A DNA stretch of 64,000 nucleotides from Stictocephala bisonia (taxonomy: Eukaryota; Arthropoda; Insecta; Hemiptera; Membracidae): NCBI GenBank assembly GCA_035578905.1, contig JAQJVL010000579.1, forward strand, positions 476,781-540,780. The letters are read 5' to 3'. Position 1 is the first letter of the stretch, and every line of letters begins with the position of its first letter. Under the pieces are notes generated by a model. That model did no database searches and was not told the DNA's origin. It worked only from the letters and a program-made list of their open reading frames with translations. Below, piece after piece: positions 1-11,649 of this stretch. Both the position numbers and the translations under genes were made by a program.

Positions 1-343
1 AATATAAAAAACGTATTCAATCTTCTGGTGAAATTTAAACTTTGTTGTTACTGTATTATTTGAGATTCAAAATGTTTGGGATTTGATGAAAATGTTTAAA
101 ATTAAGAAAATTACTCATTATTTTACAATAATGTTACAAAGTAACATTTCAAGTCGAATTTAATATTTTTCTTAATTTTTCCTCCTATTTCATGGATGGT
201 TTGTGTGCGTTTGAAATTGCTATTAATTTAATTATATATAATTATTGTCACCACTAAATAAAGACTCTTCCATATTAAAACTTAAGATGTTATGATATAA
301 ATAATCAGAATATATTTTTCTAAGTGAGCTTGTAATAGTTATG

Positions 344-374
<31 letters not shown>

Positions 375-985
375 ATATATGAATATGAAATATATGTAAA
401 GTTAAATAACTAGTATCAAATAGCACATATATAATGTAACTAGTGAATATAATACCGGTTCCATATGGGTGGTCCGTTTGGTTCATAGGATTGTTAAAAT
501 ATTCGTGCATTAGATGTCATATGACAACATATCGTACAAAAACATATTATATAAAGGTGCCACTATATAATAATAACTATTATTATTTAATTAATTCTTT
601 TTAATAATCTCACGAGTGTAATAAATAAGATAGGTAAACTATTAAGTCGCACTAGTACTTTCCCAAGTAATATTGAAAAAGGCTATAAATGTATTCTTGT
701 TATCATTGAAACAAACGTTTTGCCGAAACACGTTATTTTCTACATAATTAATGATATTTCTGTAAACTTAATAAAACATATACATATATACATTGTTAAA
801 AAAATATAAGATGTTTTCTTCTACATTTCTCACCTCCTTAAATTTTATAAGTGGACAAATGCTCCGTTTTATTTTTTACTTTCATAACTAACTCTCAGTT
901 TTCAACTTTTGGGCCTTTCTTTTTTAGTTAATATTATTTTCGTCTAACAATATTGAAATCAAATGATACAATGTTGTAAGGTTTC
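1..985. other. AT-rich non-coding tract
   Basis: No gene, RNA or recognisable transposon was seen. It holds a short TA dinucleotide run at 346-371 and otherwise unstructured AT-rich sequence with stops in all frames. Confidence 0.5.
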
Positions 986-992
986 ATTGCAG

Positions 993-1242
993 GAGGTGAA
1001 ATCAAGACACAGTTCCCCTCACCCACTTTGACGAGGCCATGTTTGTTGTTGGCTCGTTGGAACACCGGCTTTACGTGACTCCTTCACCACGAGAGCGGTA
1101 CAGGGGCAAAAACGTCATCATTGTCACACCGAGAATCGTAACTCAACCAGACGCGTTGCAAACCACCCCTTATCTACGGCCGCTACACTATCAAAATAAC
1201 AGATTTTTGTATTTAAATTTCGTTAACATGTACTTTCAGTAA
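993..1242 (+). other. possible decayed coding exon, unidentified
   Basis: A locally GC-richer patch follows a splice-acceptor-like string (TTTCATTGCAG ending at 992). From about 1021 one frame reads THFDEAMFVVGSLEHRLYVT and continues with a basic segment (RERYRGKNVIIVTPRI) to a stop at 1240-1242. That frame meets a TGA at 997-999, just inside the putative exon, while another frame is open from 996 to about 1074, so a real exon would need a frameshift. I do not recognise the family. It could be a retro-pseudogene, a transposon coding fragment or chance. What is seen is an amino-acid composition and local GC unlike the surroundings; the coding reading is inference. Confidence 0.2.
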
Positions 1243-2190
1243 TGTTTGATTGAGAATCCAGCTGTTTAGCTCCAGAATATAATGTTATTATAATAGTAGG
1301 TTTTAATGGTATTACTTTGATTTCAAATATTTTTATGCAGCCTTTTTAATCAATTTATTATTATTTCTATTACATTTGTATTCATATATCTTCTCTATTT
1401 ACCATAAAACTACATTTGTTTAGTTGCTTCACAATTCTTTGTCAACTTCAGGACACTATTTCACATTTGTTTATTCACTAATAAATTTGTTACTTTTCAG
1501 TCTATCAATCGTTCTAAGCTACCACTAGGGCTGAAACTATTGATTGTACTAATTTATGCTACACCACGATTGGATTGATGACAAAGAGGTTTAGTAAACA
1601 TTGATATGGCACTTAATAGTTTAGGTAACTATTTAAGGTTTTCTCCTTATACTCATCAGACTTTATTATAATCTCACCATCTCAATACACTATCATATGA
1701 CAAGGTTGCATTCTGAATTGGCCTTAATACCACATGGCCAATACGTTATGTGTAGTTTCGTCAAGTCAACGCCGTATTCAGCTCAACGTAAAATGCTACC
1801 CCATGACATCAGTGTATGCAATCAAATCTATATAATGAGTTACAATTATACCCTACAATTCCTCCTCAGAGTTTGGACTCGTGTAAGATCTTAAATAATG
1901 TAAGACATACAAGAAACACAACTCATATTTTACACTCGTGTAAGTTTGTGATGAATAATAAACTATAAATTTTGTTATTTTAATTGTATGTACACTTTTC
2001 GAAAAATTTCAGATTTTACTATATTTTTGAGATTTTTGGAGATAACCCAGTTTCGAAAACATGTATTTTAATGTTTTAATATATTGGACTTCTTTGACAT
2101 TTGGAAAGGTTCTAATATGGTTTTATCGTATTATTAAATTTATAATATATTGTTTCAACCAACATTTGAAACTATTGATAAATATATTTA
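1243..2190. other. AT-rich non-coding tract
   Basis: Nothing identifiable was seen. A 65-codon open frame at 1697-1894 has no recognisable motif and is treated as chance. Confidence 0.5.
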
Positions 2191-2192
2191 AT

Positions 2193-2273
2193 CCTTAGGT
2201 GGCCGAGTGGTCTAAGGCGTCATGACTTTGAGCCTGGGCTAGAGATAGCGCTGGTTCGAATCCCGCCTAGACT
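2193..2273 (+). pseudogene. tRNA-like sequence (class II, Leu/Ser type) or SINE head
   Basis: An intact internal RNA polymerase III box A (TGGCCGAGTGG, 2200-2210) and box B (GGTTCGAATCC, 2253-2263) are present. The D-arm GCC/GGC pairing is kept, and a GCTA-GAGA-TAGC hairpin fits the long variable arm of a class II tRNA (Leu or Ser). The acceptor stem (2193-2199 against about 2267-2273) pairs badly and the anticodon stem does not pair, so a functional tRNA is unlikely. It is either a tRNA pseudogene or the 5' head of a tRNA-derived SINE. A 36-bp minisatellite starts about 120 bp downstream. No second copy of the same head was found in the window. Confidence 0.6.
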
Positions 2274-2390
2274 GGAAGATTTATCAGTAATATTCACCTA
2301 CTGTACTGGTTTGCCCATTTACTCTGTCTGATTAAGTTTCCCGCACAGATCAATAGTCTATGGGGAATGGGAAGAGTAAGGTTAAAAAGG

Positions 2391-2690
2391 ACGTATACCA
2401 CTGTACGTGTAAGGGTGGGTGGGTGGGTCAAAACCACTGCTTCTGTACGGGTGGGTGGGTGGGTCAATACCACTGTTCGTGTAAGGGTGGGTGGGTGGGT
2501 CAAAACCACGGTTCGTTTATAGGTGTGTGGGTGGTTCAATACCACTGTACGTGTACGGGTGGTTGGGAGGGTCAAAACCACTGCTTCTGTACGGGTGGGT
2601 GGGTGGGTCAAAACCACTGTACGTGTAAGGTTGGGTGGGTGGGTGGGTCAATACCACTGTACGTGTACAGGTGGGCAGGTGGGTCAGCTT
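2391..2690 (+). repeat. 36-bp G-rich minisatellite, locus 1
   Basis: About eight tandem units with an exact 36-bp period; the G-tracts start at 2413, 2449, 2485, 2521, 2557, 2593 and about 2629. Each unit has a GGGTGGGTGGGTGGGTC block followed by AAAACCACTG or AATACCACTG and TACGTGTA. Five units contain four perfect G3 runs separated by single T (2413-2427, 2449-2463, 2485-2499, 2593-2607, 2633-2647). Because 36 is divisible by three, open frames on both strands run through the array; these are artefacts of the period and not genes. Confidence 0.92.
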
Positions 2691-2699
2691 TGTATTTTT

Positions 2700-3830
2700 A
2701 GACATCTCTCCCAACTGAATTAATTTATCCCTCATAATCGAAAAAAATCCCTACGATCGGTGTCTTGCTCATGAATAAGTAATAATAAGAAATAAGTAAT
2801 AATATTAAAAAGGATCGGCCCCTCCTTTTTATTAAAAAGAAAAACTACCAATGCCTTATCAAGCGCATATCTGCCTCAACAATTATGTGTGCATTGTGTT
2901 TTACATAGTACCCTTGGCTACACCACGTAATGTTAAATGTCAGAGCTATAATAAAATGCAAATAGGCACGCTCATCTCAAGTTGAAACATTTATAAAATA
3001 AAACATAACAACACATCAGGAGCAAAAAAGTCCCGCACGAATGGTATTTGACAGCCCAGAAACGGGTTATTATTACTATGACGTCACGAGAATATATACT
3101 TAAACAATAAGAAGTACATAATAGTAAAAAATATACCACTAATTGATCATATTTAACATTTATAAACCACTCAGTCCCTTCTGATAACATCCTGTGCTCT
3201 ATAAACTGGTTATAAACGATATATATTCCTTTAAGATTTCTTTGAATTCCAAATACTATCCAAAGCCTTTTTACCAAAGCTCTTCGAAGCATCTGGTGGC
3301 CTGGAACCCAATCGGGATCACAATAAACAGTTCTGAACCGATGTAATTCCCTCTTTCCATCCTGCCACGATTAAATTCCCTTTACCAACCTAAGGAGCTT
3401 ATAAAATATGCAATTTAAATACCTGGATTGAGAGGTTCCACGTTAACACCTCTAAATTGAATATTCCAGGTCTCTTATTAATAAATATTCCTTGAATTCT
3501 ATATTTAATTTGATATTGGAATTCCTTTTTGGAATGGAAAAATTTGTTTGGTGATACAATTTCGACAATGTGCAATACTTGATTTCATATTTGTGAAAGA
3601 AATCAGTGAGTTTTTTAAAAGTATTTTTAGGAAATATAGTTTTTGTTTAGAGTGGTTCTTAACAATAATTAAAAATATTGAGAATTATTGTAGTCCGTTT
3701 TCAGTGGCTCATAAACATTTTGCAATTTCAAACTCAAATCACAATTTCAACACGACTGTTTTTTAACCACCCCAAGGTAATTTAATAATACATTTTTTAG
3801 ATTTAATTTATCAACATAATTTAACTATGA
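2700..3830. other. non-coding tract
   Basis: No gene or recognised repeat was seen. Minus-strand and plus-strand open frames of 72-106 codons lack any family motif and have the composition of AT-rich random sequence. Confidence 0.45.
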
Positions 3831-3834
3831 ATTT

Positions 3835-3985
3835 ACGAGAACCACAGGCCTACTTACGAACTGTATTCAACTAATGGAGTACCGACAGTTAGGTTTATTG
3901 TTTACATAGTTAGGATTCAAACTTTGAACCTTGGACACTGCAGTCCAAAGCATACAACACACAATACCAGCCCTAAACATTTTTT
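3835..3985 (-). repeat. diverged tRNA-derived SINE copy
   Basis: Read on the minus strand, it holds a box B-like CCAAGGTTCAAA followed downstream by a segment containing GTAGGCCTG, the same order as the better copy at 13965-14105. Box A is poorly kept. Assignment to the same family is by eye and tentative. Confidence 0.35.
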
Positions 3986-4000
3986 ATTTTTGTAAGGGAA

Positions 4001-4023
4001 ATATATATATATATATATATATA
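4001..4023. repeat. (AT)n microsatellite
   Basis: A perfect alternating AT run of 23 bp. Confidence 0.9.
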
Positions 4024-4569
4024 AATATATATAATTTGAAATCAATGGCAAATCACACTAAATTAATTACTAAAGCTAAAGCTCAGATACATAGTTGATA
4101 GGTTATTCAATATGACTATTATATACTTTATTCAGAATCTCTCCCACCCATTTCCTAATCTTTCAAAAATAATTATACCCTCTCAAAAAAGTTGCCATTC
4201 TTTTTCTTGCTGTCACGTCCCTAAAATGATTATTAAAAAGTTGAAAAATAAGCAAATTCTCCCTCTTGACTCATATAGTTTACTAAACGTTCAAAATAGA
4301 CCTGGATTTTTTTTGTAAATGAACCAATAATAAACAAGTAATCAAACGGCCTACAATTCTAGAAACAATTGCAGTTCTATCTAACCTTTTTAAGGCCGTG
4401 AATGTGCAAGTTAAATCATATAGTCAATTGAATATTATTGTTCTGTATGTATGTTAATTTGTGTTTTGTTTATCTGAGAACTTTTGCGTTAAGGTTCGTC
4501 ATAATAGACGAATATATTTAGTAGAATATATGATCACCAAAAGGTGTTCGCGTAATGTGAACTGGCTGT

Positions 4570-4922
4570 GCACAGCATGGAAGATCGATGTATATAAGGT
4601 CGATGTATATGGTATAAATGTTTGGTATATATGGTTAATGTTTTTGAGATATATCTACTCGTATTTTGTCGATTTATATAAGGTCCGTATAAGTATGGTC
4701 GGTGTAGAATATATATGGTCAATGTATAAATATTTGGTATAAATACGTTCCTTTTCTATGATGTATATAAGGTCGGTATATGTATTATCAATGTATATTG
4801 TCAACGTATAAATGTTTGGTGTATATTTTCGATGTTTATGAGATATATGTATATAAGGTCGATGTATGTCTGGTCGATGTATATATGGTCGATGTATTTG
4901 GCCAATGTATAAATGTTTGGTG
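4570..4922 (+). repeat. degenerate GGTCGATGTATA array, left part
   Basis: Many irregular repeats of GGTCGATGTATA(TAT) with variants such as GGTCAATGTATA and a longer AATGTTTGGTATATA sub-unit. The array is interrupted by the MITE at 4925-5350 and resumes at 5353. Open frames on both strands here are repeat artefacts. Confidence 0.75.
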
Positions 4923-4924
4923 TA

Positions 4925-5350
4925 CACAGGGTGGAATTAAAATATGAAAACGCTTTCACAACTTTTTTATGACTTCACTTGTAAAAGTAAAATCTTGTAC
5001 ATAATCATGGTTACAAATAACATACATTTTGACGCCATTAGTGACATTTCATGTTTGAGGGGGACCGCCCACGAGGAGTTGAACCAAATCTTCACCGTAA
5101 GGCTACGTCGAGTTCGGAATCAAATAAAAGGAGTATTCAAAAGAAATTAATTGCCACAAACTTCGAAATATTTATCATTTTCAGAGTACTGGTCATTTGA
5201 ATTTCGAAGTAACTAATTTTAACAATAATATTTCTACGCTATTTAACAGTTATAAGTAAATTATCCTGATCAAAAATATACTTTATAGAAAATAATTACT
5301 AAAATTGAAAAAATTATTGTTGTGTAAGTTTCCATATTTTTTCCACCCTG
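4925..5350 (-). mobile_element. CAGGGTGG-family MITE, copy 1
   Basis: A non-autonomous element of about 425 bp with inverted termini CAGGGTGGAATTAAAATATG (left) and its counterpart ending TTTTTTCCACCCTG at 5350, flanked by TA dinucleotides (4923-4924 and 5351-5352), as in Tc1/mariner-type target duplication. The interior matches, in inverted orientation, the copies at 28023-28481 and 26750-27008; shared blocks include GTAAAATCTT, CACGAGGAGTTGAA and AAGAAATTAATTG. The left end has an extra CA before CAGGG. No transposase is present. It sits inside a tandem array. Confidence 0.8.
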
Positions 5351-5352
5351 TA

Positions 5353-5640
5353 TATAGTCGATGTTTTTTATATATATGTATATTGTAAATGTATATAGGA
5401 TTGATGTATAGAAGGTCGATGTAGATATGGTCAATGCATATATGCCGATGTATATACTGTTGATGTATATAGGGTCCATGTGTATATGGGCTGTGTATGT
5501 ATGGTCAATGTTTATACAGTCGATTTATATTTAGTCAATGTAGATAGGGTCAATGTATATAAAGCTTTTGTTTACATGGTCTATGTATCTGTATGATCAT
5601 TGTATCCATGGTCAACGTATTTATGGTCAAAGTTTAAGAG
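5353..5640 (+). repeat. degenerate GGTCGATGTATA array, right part
   Basis: Continuation of the array seen at 4570-4922, with repeated GTCGATGTATA, GTCAATGTATA and GGTCAATG units, resuming just after the MITE's TA duplication. Confidence 0.75.
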
Positions 5641-8600
5641 CTGTAATTCGATGTAGGCTTGTGTTGTCCTTGTAATTTGTTTTCGTATGGAAGTTGCTTT
5701 TAATTCCCTTTGTTTATAATTTGAATCATGGTCTGTTATTTTTTTTGCTTGTTTAGATTGCAATATTCACACTGCTTGACAATTGCGGATTTCAGGGTTT
5801 CTCTTGAACTGGGAGTACATATCACTTGTTTCTTACTTTGAGATATAAAATGTGAAACATTTTATAGTTCTTTAGAAACATATTGCCTAAAAAACCCGCA
5901 CCCCAATATTTACTTCAAACAATTTGTCTACTAAAGATATAGATGGTTTAAATATGTTTTTTGTTTTTATAAAATGTTACAACTTACTTGTAAGCTATAA
6001 GATTGGTAGGCCTATAGATACTTTTACCTAAAATCCATAGCCTTAGAGCCTACTTAATAGTCTAGGAAATAAAGTATAATTCAACAATACATAATTTGGG
6101 GTTATCAAAATATTGATATTTATCTGAATGTCTGCAAATATCTTTTAAGTGGATTGTTATTTCTGGCTCATCCTTATATTTAGGCCTTCAAATGGTGTAA
6201 GATATGTGGAAATAAACAATTATTGTAATAATTAGGAAAAAAATAAAATGAAAAAACCTGAAAATGTGAAAAACACATTATTAACATGTACTGTAAGTTA
6301 TTTAAAACAAGTTTATTAAGTATATTAACATTAGTTAATATAAAGAGTTAATTTAAATAAATCGAGGAATCTCTTTAACAATATAGCAAAAATCAATTTA
6401 ATAGTATTTGTCTAATATACTTGACGTGGGCAAACGTTTATAGAATCAATCTATGTAACTTGTTCAGTCAATGAACATTCTGATGTTCTGCAATATTATT
6501 CCTGGTATACAAAGTTAAACAAATTTCTCTTTCTGGAAACATTCATAACCTCGTTGGTCTCAAACACTTAATTATGAAAATCATTATATTTATAAACAAA
6601 AAATAACTATTTTAGAATGCATTTTCTGAAGTAAAATCACAATAGATACATAGTTTATTTGCAATTACAAAACTATGTAATATTACAAATAAACAACTAA
6701 ATAAAATAAACATAAGTTTAGTAAACAGATAAATAATAGTAAAAATTAACTTAATTTATAAGGTAGTTAGTTTCTTATTGTCATGATTTTTATTATATCT
6801 TGTCATTATCACATTAAAAGTATTTAAATTAATGTAGAACTAAGCATGTATTCTCATAGGTAGTACAAGACGAGATATAAAGAACTAGTCGAAGTACGGA
6901 GTATATCTATTTGGAAAAGCTGTAGCTCACTACGTTGACTATTTAAATGCTGCTCCTGTGTTCAACTTATAGAAACTGTTATCTTTCTTAGATTTAGTGG
7001 CTTCCCTTACTCCTCCCCCCTCCACATGCCCCCCTACCAAACTGAATACATATGACTCAAATTTAGTTCAACCAAATCATAAGTGTAAATAAATATTATC
7101 TTGGGATTACATATTTGAAAATTATGTTCTTTAATTTTTTATGATTTTTAAAATCATAAATGACATTCAAATTTTAAAAATATTTTGCTCTGTTGAAAAT
7201 GTATGATATGTTATTTATTTGTATATTTTAATAGTTATATACTTCAACCATCTGATAACTCCTATGCACATGTATTATTAATAGTACTTGTATTTTCTAT
7301 TACTTTGTAAACCCCAGAGAGGAGTGGGGGAGGGGAATGACGACATAAAAAGTTCTAGAACCTTATGAAGCTTCCCAAAAAATTGATGACGTCATTGGTG
7401 CCAAACCAGCCCTTTTATTCTACTTATAATACTAGTTTAAGACATTTGTGGTAGTATTATAATGTTTATTGGAAAATATGGTTTCATATTCTAGAATAAA
7501 GCATTGGAATACATTTTAAAGTTTCGTACATCTTTGGTAGGAGGAAGTAAGAAGTCTGTAGCAGTGTTGTATTATACTATGTGCAACTATGTTCTTGAAC
7601 GAGAAAAAAGTTTTGCCGTCGGTTAATAAATAAATAAAATGTCATTCAAAGTATAACATACAAAAACAATCTACTTACTCATCACGAAAGCTCCGGAACC
7701 AAAAACAGATTTTGATGAAATTTGAAGAGAATTTAGCTTTTGCATTATTATATTTTACTAAGAAAGGATATTTCAAAAAAGCATTTCTAGGAGGAAGAAA
7801 CTGCTCCTAAATGTCTCCTTTTCTGCCATAAGAAAACATTGGAATTAGTGTAATTAATTTCAAACAGCTGATAAAAAAAAAAAAAAAAAAAAAAACATGA
7901 TAAAGAAGCTAGTGTAATTGGTAACGTTTTTAAAGTAATTTCCACTAACTATGACATAATTGCACTATTTCCCATCCCCCTAAACTAGACGTCTATGGTT
8001 TTATAAACCGTAAAATTGTTGTTATCTGGGATAAGGGCACCAGGCTGAGCTTTATATTGATAAGATAGTTTAGAGAGATCCATGGAGGGTAAGCAAGTGT
8101 AGAGAGTCACCCCGTAGCTAAGCAAGGGCTGTCAGCTAGTAAATATATATTTGATCCAACTTTTATTACATAAATATATTTAATTAATACAATTTTTGAT
8201 TGGTCTAAGGTTAAAGATGATAAACACTATTTTATGATTAGGATTTAGGATTATGAACTATAAAAATAAAAAAAGTTTTTTTTAAACTCTCCCTATCGTA
8301 ATTCAATATAACTTAGTGTGTATGGTATTTATAAAGCGAGTTGGATATTTAGAACAAGATAATTTATCCAACCCGTTCTACTTCTCTGAACATCGCAGTT
8401 TCTTCTTATAGAGTTTGGTACTTGGTTGCAAGGAACAGTTCGTTTAGCATTTTTTGCCACAATATTTTAACAACCTGAACGTTTCCAAACACCTTAACAT
8501 TAATGTGATAAGTGTAAAGTCTTAATAAAAAAAACTATTATACAATAACCGAAAAAATACAAAATATAATATATTTTTTATAATGTATCTTGAATATCAT

Positions 8601-10026
8601 AAACTTTAGATACTTTTTTAATTAAAACGCAAGATTATTAATTTATCATAATGAAGAACACATAATTCCTTGCATATCATAGGTAAATAAAACTAATTTA
8701 AAGCACATTATTAGAAATACTTGCAATTTTAATAGGTTTATTTTTCTTAAAATTGATAGAATTCTTTGCAAATTCTATGGTAGTAGGATAATATTTATAT
8801 ATTCTTTAAGGGTCCACGATTCAAATTAGTGACATCGTAAACATAAATGCACATAGTAAGTTATAATGAATTGAACGAATTAAAAGTTTTGTTTAGTTAA
8901 CTAATGGAATGTTAAAGTTCCTAAAATACAATCGTAATGTTTAACACTTTAAGATTAGCATACCACGTAATAAATAGTATAATAGAATATACATAAGTAA
9001 ATTACTTATTTGAAGAAAAATAAAAAATTATCACACTAAAAAAACTGTAAATAATTTTAATGTAATAAGTAGTTTAATTAATGTACCCTGACACAAGTGT
9101 TGTCTTCTATGTTTTATTTTAAATTGATAATAAATTAACTTTTTATTTCAAAATCTACTTAATTTAATATGAAAACACCAAATAACGTGCCTACATATTG
9201 AATTCAGTTCCTTTTATTAGTATTTGAAAAAAGAAAAAATATTATTTTTCATTGTTCATTATTGAGAGGCCAGTTGTAGACATATGGCGAATGTTAGGGG
9301 TGAATAAGTGTAGTCATTGTTACTAGTAACTAAGGTAATACGTTAGGAATGATAGTTTTTTTTTCTTTTTACGCTGTTACAGATGTGTTGCGTATTTTAC
9401 TCACAAATTGCGATAAATGTCATATAAATTTTCTTTTATTTGTTGTTTTTCATCCGATTTGAAAGAAAATCATTTTATTATTGGATTTGTAATTGAATTT
9501 TCAAAAATATTTTAATTTATGTAATTGCTATTAAAATTATTGTTTTTTTAGGTATTTGGATTTTGATTGTTCTCCATTTTGAAACCAATAAGGAAGGAAA
9601 ATACAGTTTTTCTAAAAATGTATCTTTATAATATAAAGGAACATATAACAGTTTAGCTTAATAAACCTTTTTGTTCATGAGGTATAAGTTTATGAGTAAA
9701 AAAAATACCAAAATGGTGCTTGTAAAAATCACTAAGGTGTTTGGGTGTCTTTAAATATAATATTTTTTATCCAAAATGAACTACAAACAGCAACGAATGA
9801 ATATAGGTTATCAGAGACATCCTGTATGTAGAAAAGTTAAACTGATCCTATCCTAATTTAGGATAGCGTAGAATAAAGTCACGTATAACCCAAACATGTT
9901 GGCTAAGAAGTTGTAAACATACAGAATTATAAGTTACATAACATAAGCAAAATGTTGTTTCACGAAGACGTGTCGTGTAATGTAGTCTCCTCCTGAGTCA
10001 TGGTTATAAATTACCGTTTGTAGTCT
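5641..10026. other. long AT-rich non-coding tract
   Basis: No gene or RNA was recognised. It contains a 23-base A run at 7873-7895, a GC-richer patch around 7310-7410 (GGAGTGGGGGAGGGG) and a GC-richer stretch around 8030-8140 without coding signal. It may be intron of the receptor-like gene to the right, but no exon was found. Confidence 0.4.
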
Positions 10027-10028
10027 TT

Positions 10029-10281
10029 AAATCCTAATGTCCTTATATAAGTAAACAACGCAACATGTCCCCGAGTCCTGAGCAGAAATTCGCGTTCTTA
10101 GTACTAAACACCTAATGTTCGTATATAAGGTCAAATTATTCGCAAAATAGTCCTGATCTCTAATCGTTGCTTTGCTAGGCAACAGATGGCAGCATGGTAT
10201 TTTTTCTTTCTCGGACATATTGTTTTCTCAGGACTCAAGGCCTATTTTCTAAAATGTACTTATCGGAGGACATTAGGATTT
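10029..10281. mobile_element. MITE-like nested inverted repeat
   Basis: Imperfect terminal inverted repeats: AAATCCTAATGTCCTTATAT at 10029 onward against its inverted counterpart ending at 10281 (AGGACATTAGGATTT). A second inner inverted pair, GAGTCCTGAG (about 10073) and CTCAGGACTC (about 10229), lies inside. Related fragments (CCTAATGTTCGTATATAAG, GTGTCCTTATATAAGTA) lie inside and just downstream (to about 10365). No coding capacity. No clear target-site duplication was identified. Confidence 0.5.
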
Positions 10282-10641
10282 CACTAATACATACCTCTAA
10301 CCATACTCAGGTTTCACTACTACAGAAAATGTGTCCTTATATAAGTACAAAGGGACTCAGGAGTTTATAAGCTCAACCATAGCTAAACTATATATTGTAA
10401 AGTTTAGTTTCAACAGATAAACATAAGGAGGTTTTCCACTTATAAGAAAGGGAAACTGTACTATAATATTTTCACCTTTTAAGGCATTATATATATATAT
10501 AGCGTATGGCTTTTGCAGCTAAAATTTTTTTTATTATTTATTTCAAAGTGTATCAAAGCTGTGATTTTAACTGGAAAAAACTCCAAAAGTCATTAGATTA
10601 TAATAAAAATTATAAATAAATAAATAACAAGTGGTTTCCTG

Positions 10642-10880
10642 TCATAAAGCTAAATCCATACCATCACGCCATTTAAGACCTGCCTCACTGATTCTATGTA
10701 TGCTAGCTAATCCCTCCGTAAAAAAGCGCAAGGGGCACTCTGAAACAATGTATTCCATTGTTTGGATATACTTCCCGCAATCACATGACTCCACAATCCC
10801 TATTTGTATTTCCAGTAGTTACATATACCCACTCCAGTTCGGAACCGATTCAACAATGTCCACTCTATACGAGCGAGGTT
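10642..10880 (-). pseudogene. 3' end of a Jockey-like non-LTR retrotransposon ORF2
   Basis: The minus strand first reads LNRFRTGVGICNYWKYK, then a stop. After a frameshift it reads VESCDCGKYIQTMEYIVSEC and continues to GLKWRDGMDLAL and a stop at 10644-10642. The RTGVG...C.YW.YK block and the CDCG...QTM...IV.ECPLR block are the C-terminal cysteine motif that follows the reverse transcriptase in Jockey-type insect LINEs (family knowledge). The usual histidine of that motif appears as Y here. With one stop and one frameshift it is a dead remnant of about 80 codons; the rest of the element was not found. Confidence 0.75.
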
Positions 10881-11427
10881 CATCATTAAGGCTTCTTCAT
10901 TAAGGCATTTAAAAATGGAGACTCTAAAGTTACTATGATCGGATTCGGCTTTTTGGATTATAACGTAAAAATGGCAATAAATATAAGCGGGGGAAATTGT
11001 GACGATTAGAAATTAAATATTCAACAAATTTGGTCTTTTGGCTTCTTTCGCTAAATCAAGGTTTTATATTATAAAACAGGTTACGTTATCAAAGTGATAA
11101 AAGCGACCAGCAAATTATCTGGCGTTACATTTTACATCTAACACTTAAAAAGAGGATTAACAAATTTAAATCTCATATAGATATTAGATTAGACGTACAA
11201 CTTTGATACATTAGCTTTCTTATGTAAATATAATAGTTACCTAAGAAATTAGTCTAAAGGAAATGGTCGTTGAGGAAGTTTTCTAAACAACAAACATTGA
11301 TTTGTTGTTTAGTAGAAATTCTTATGAGTAAATTATTGGGTGATGGGTTTATTCACTTTCAGCTAATAATATATTCGAACAATTATCTACTGACTTATTA
11401 CTATTTCTTGGTAGGAACGAGGGCAGC

Positions 11428-11573
<146 letters not shown>

Positions 11574-11649
11574 AGTTACAACGAGGCTGAGGTTGAGGTA
11601 GAAAAGAGAGAAACGAGCATCGGGCTTGGCATGTTGAAATAAAGTGGAA

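Noticed and set aside
2294..2735. Several long open frames on both strands with 12-residue repeats
   Set aside because: They follow from a 36-bp tandem repeat whose period is divisible by three; no start context or domain supports a protein.
9750..9860. mariner-like terminus (GACATCCTGTATGTA)
   Set aside because: No inverted partner or TA-bounded element could be located.
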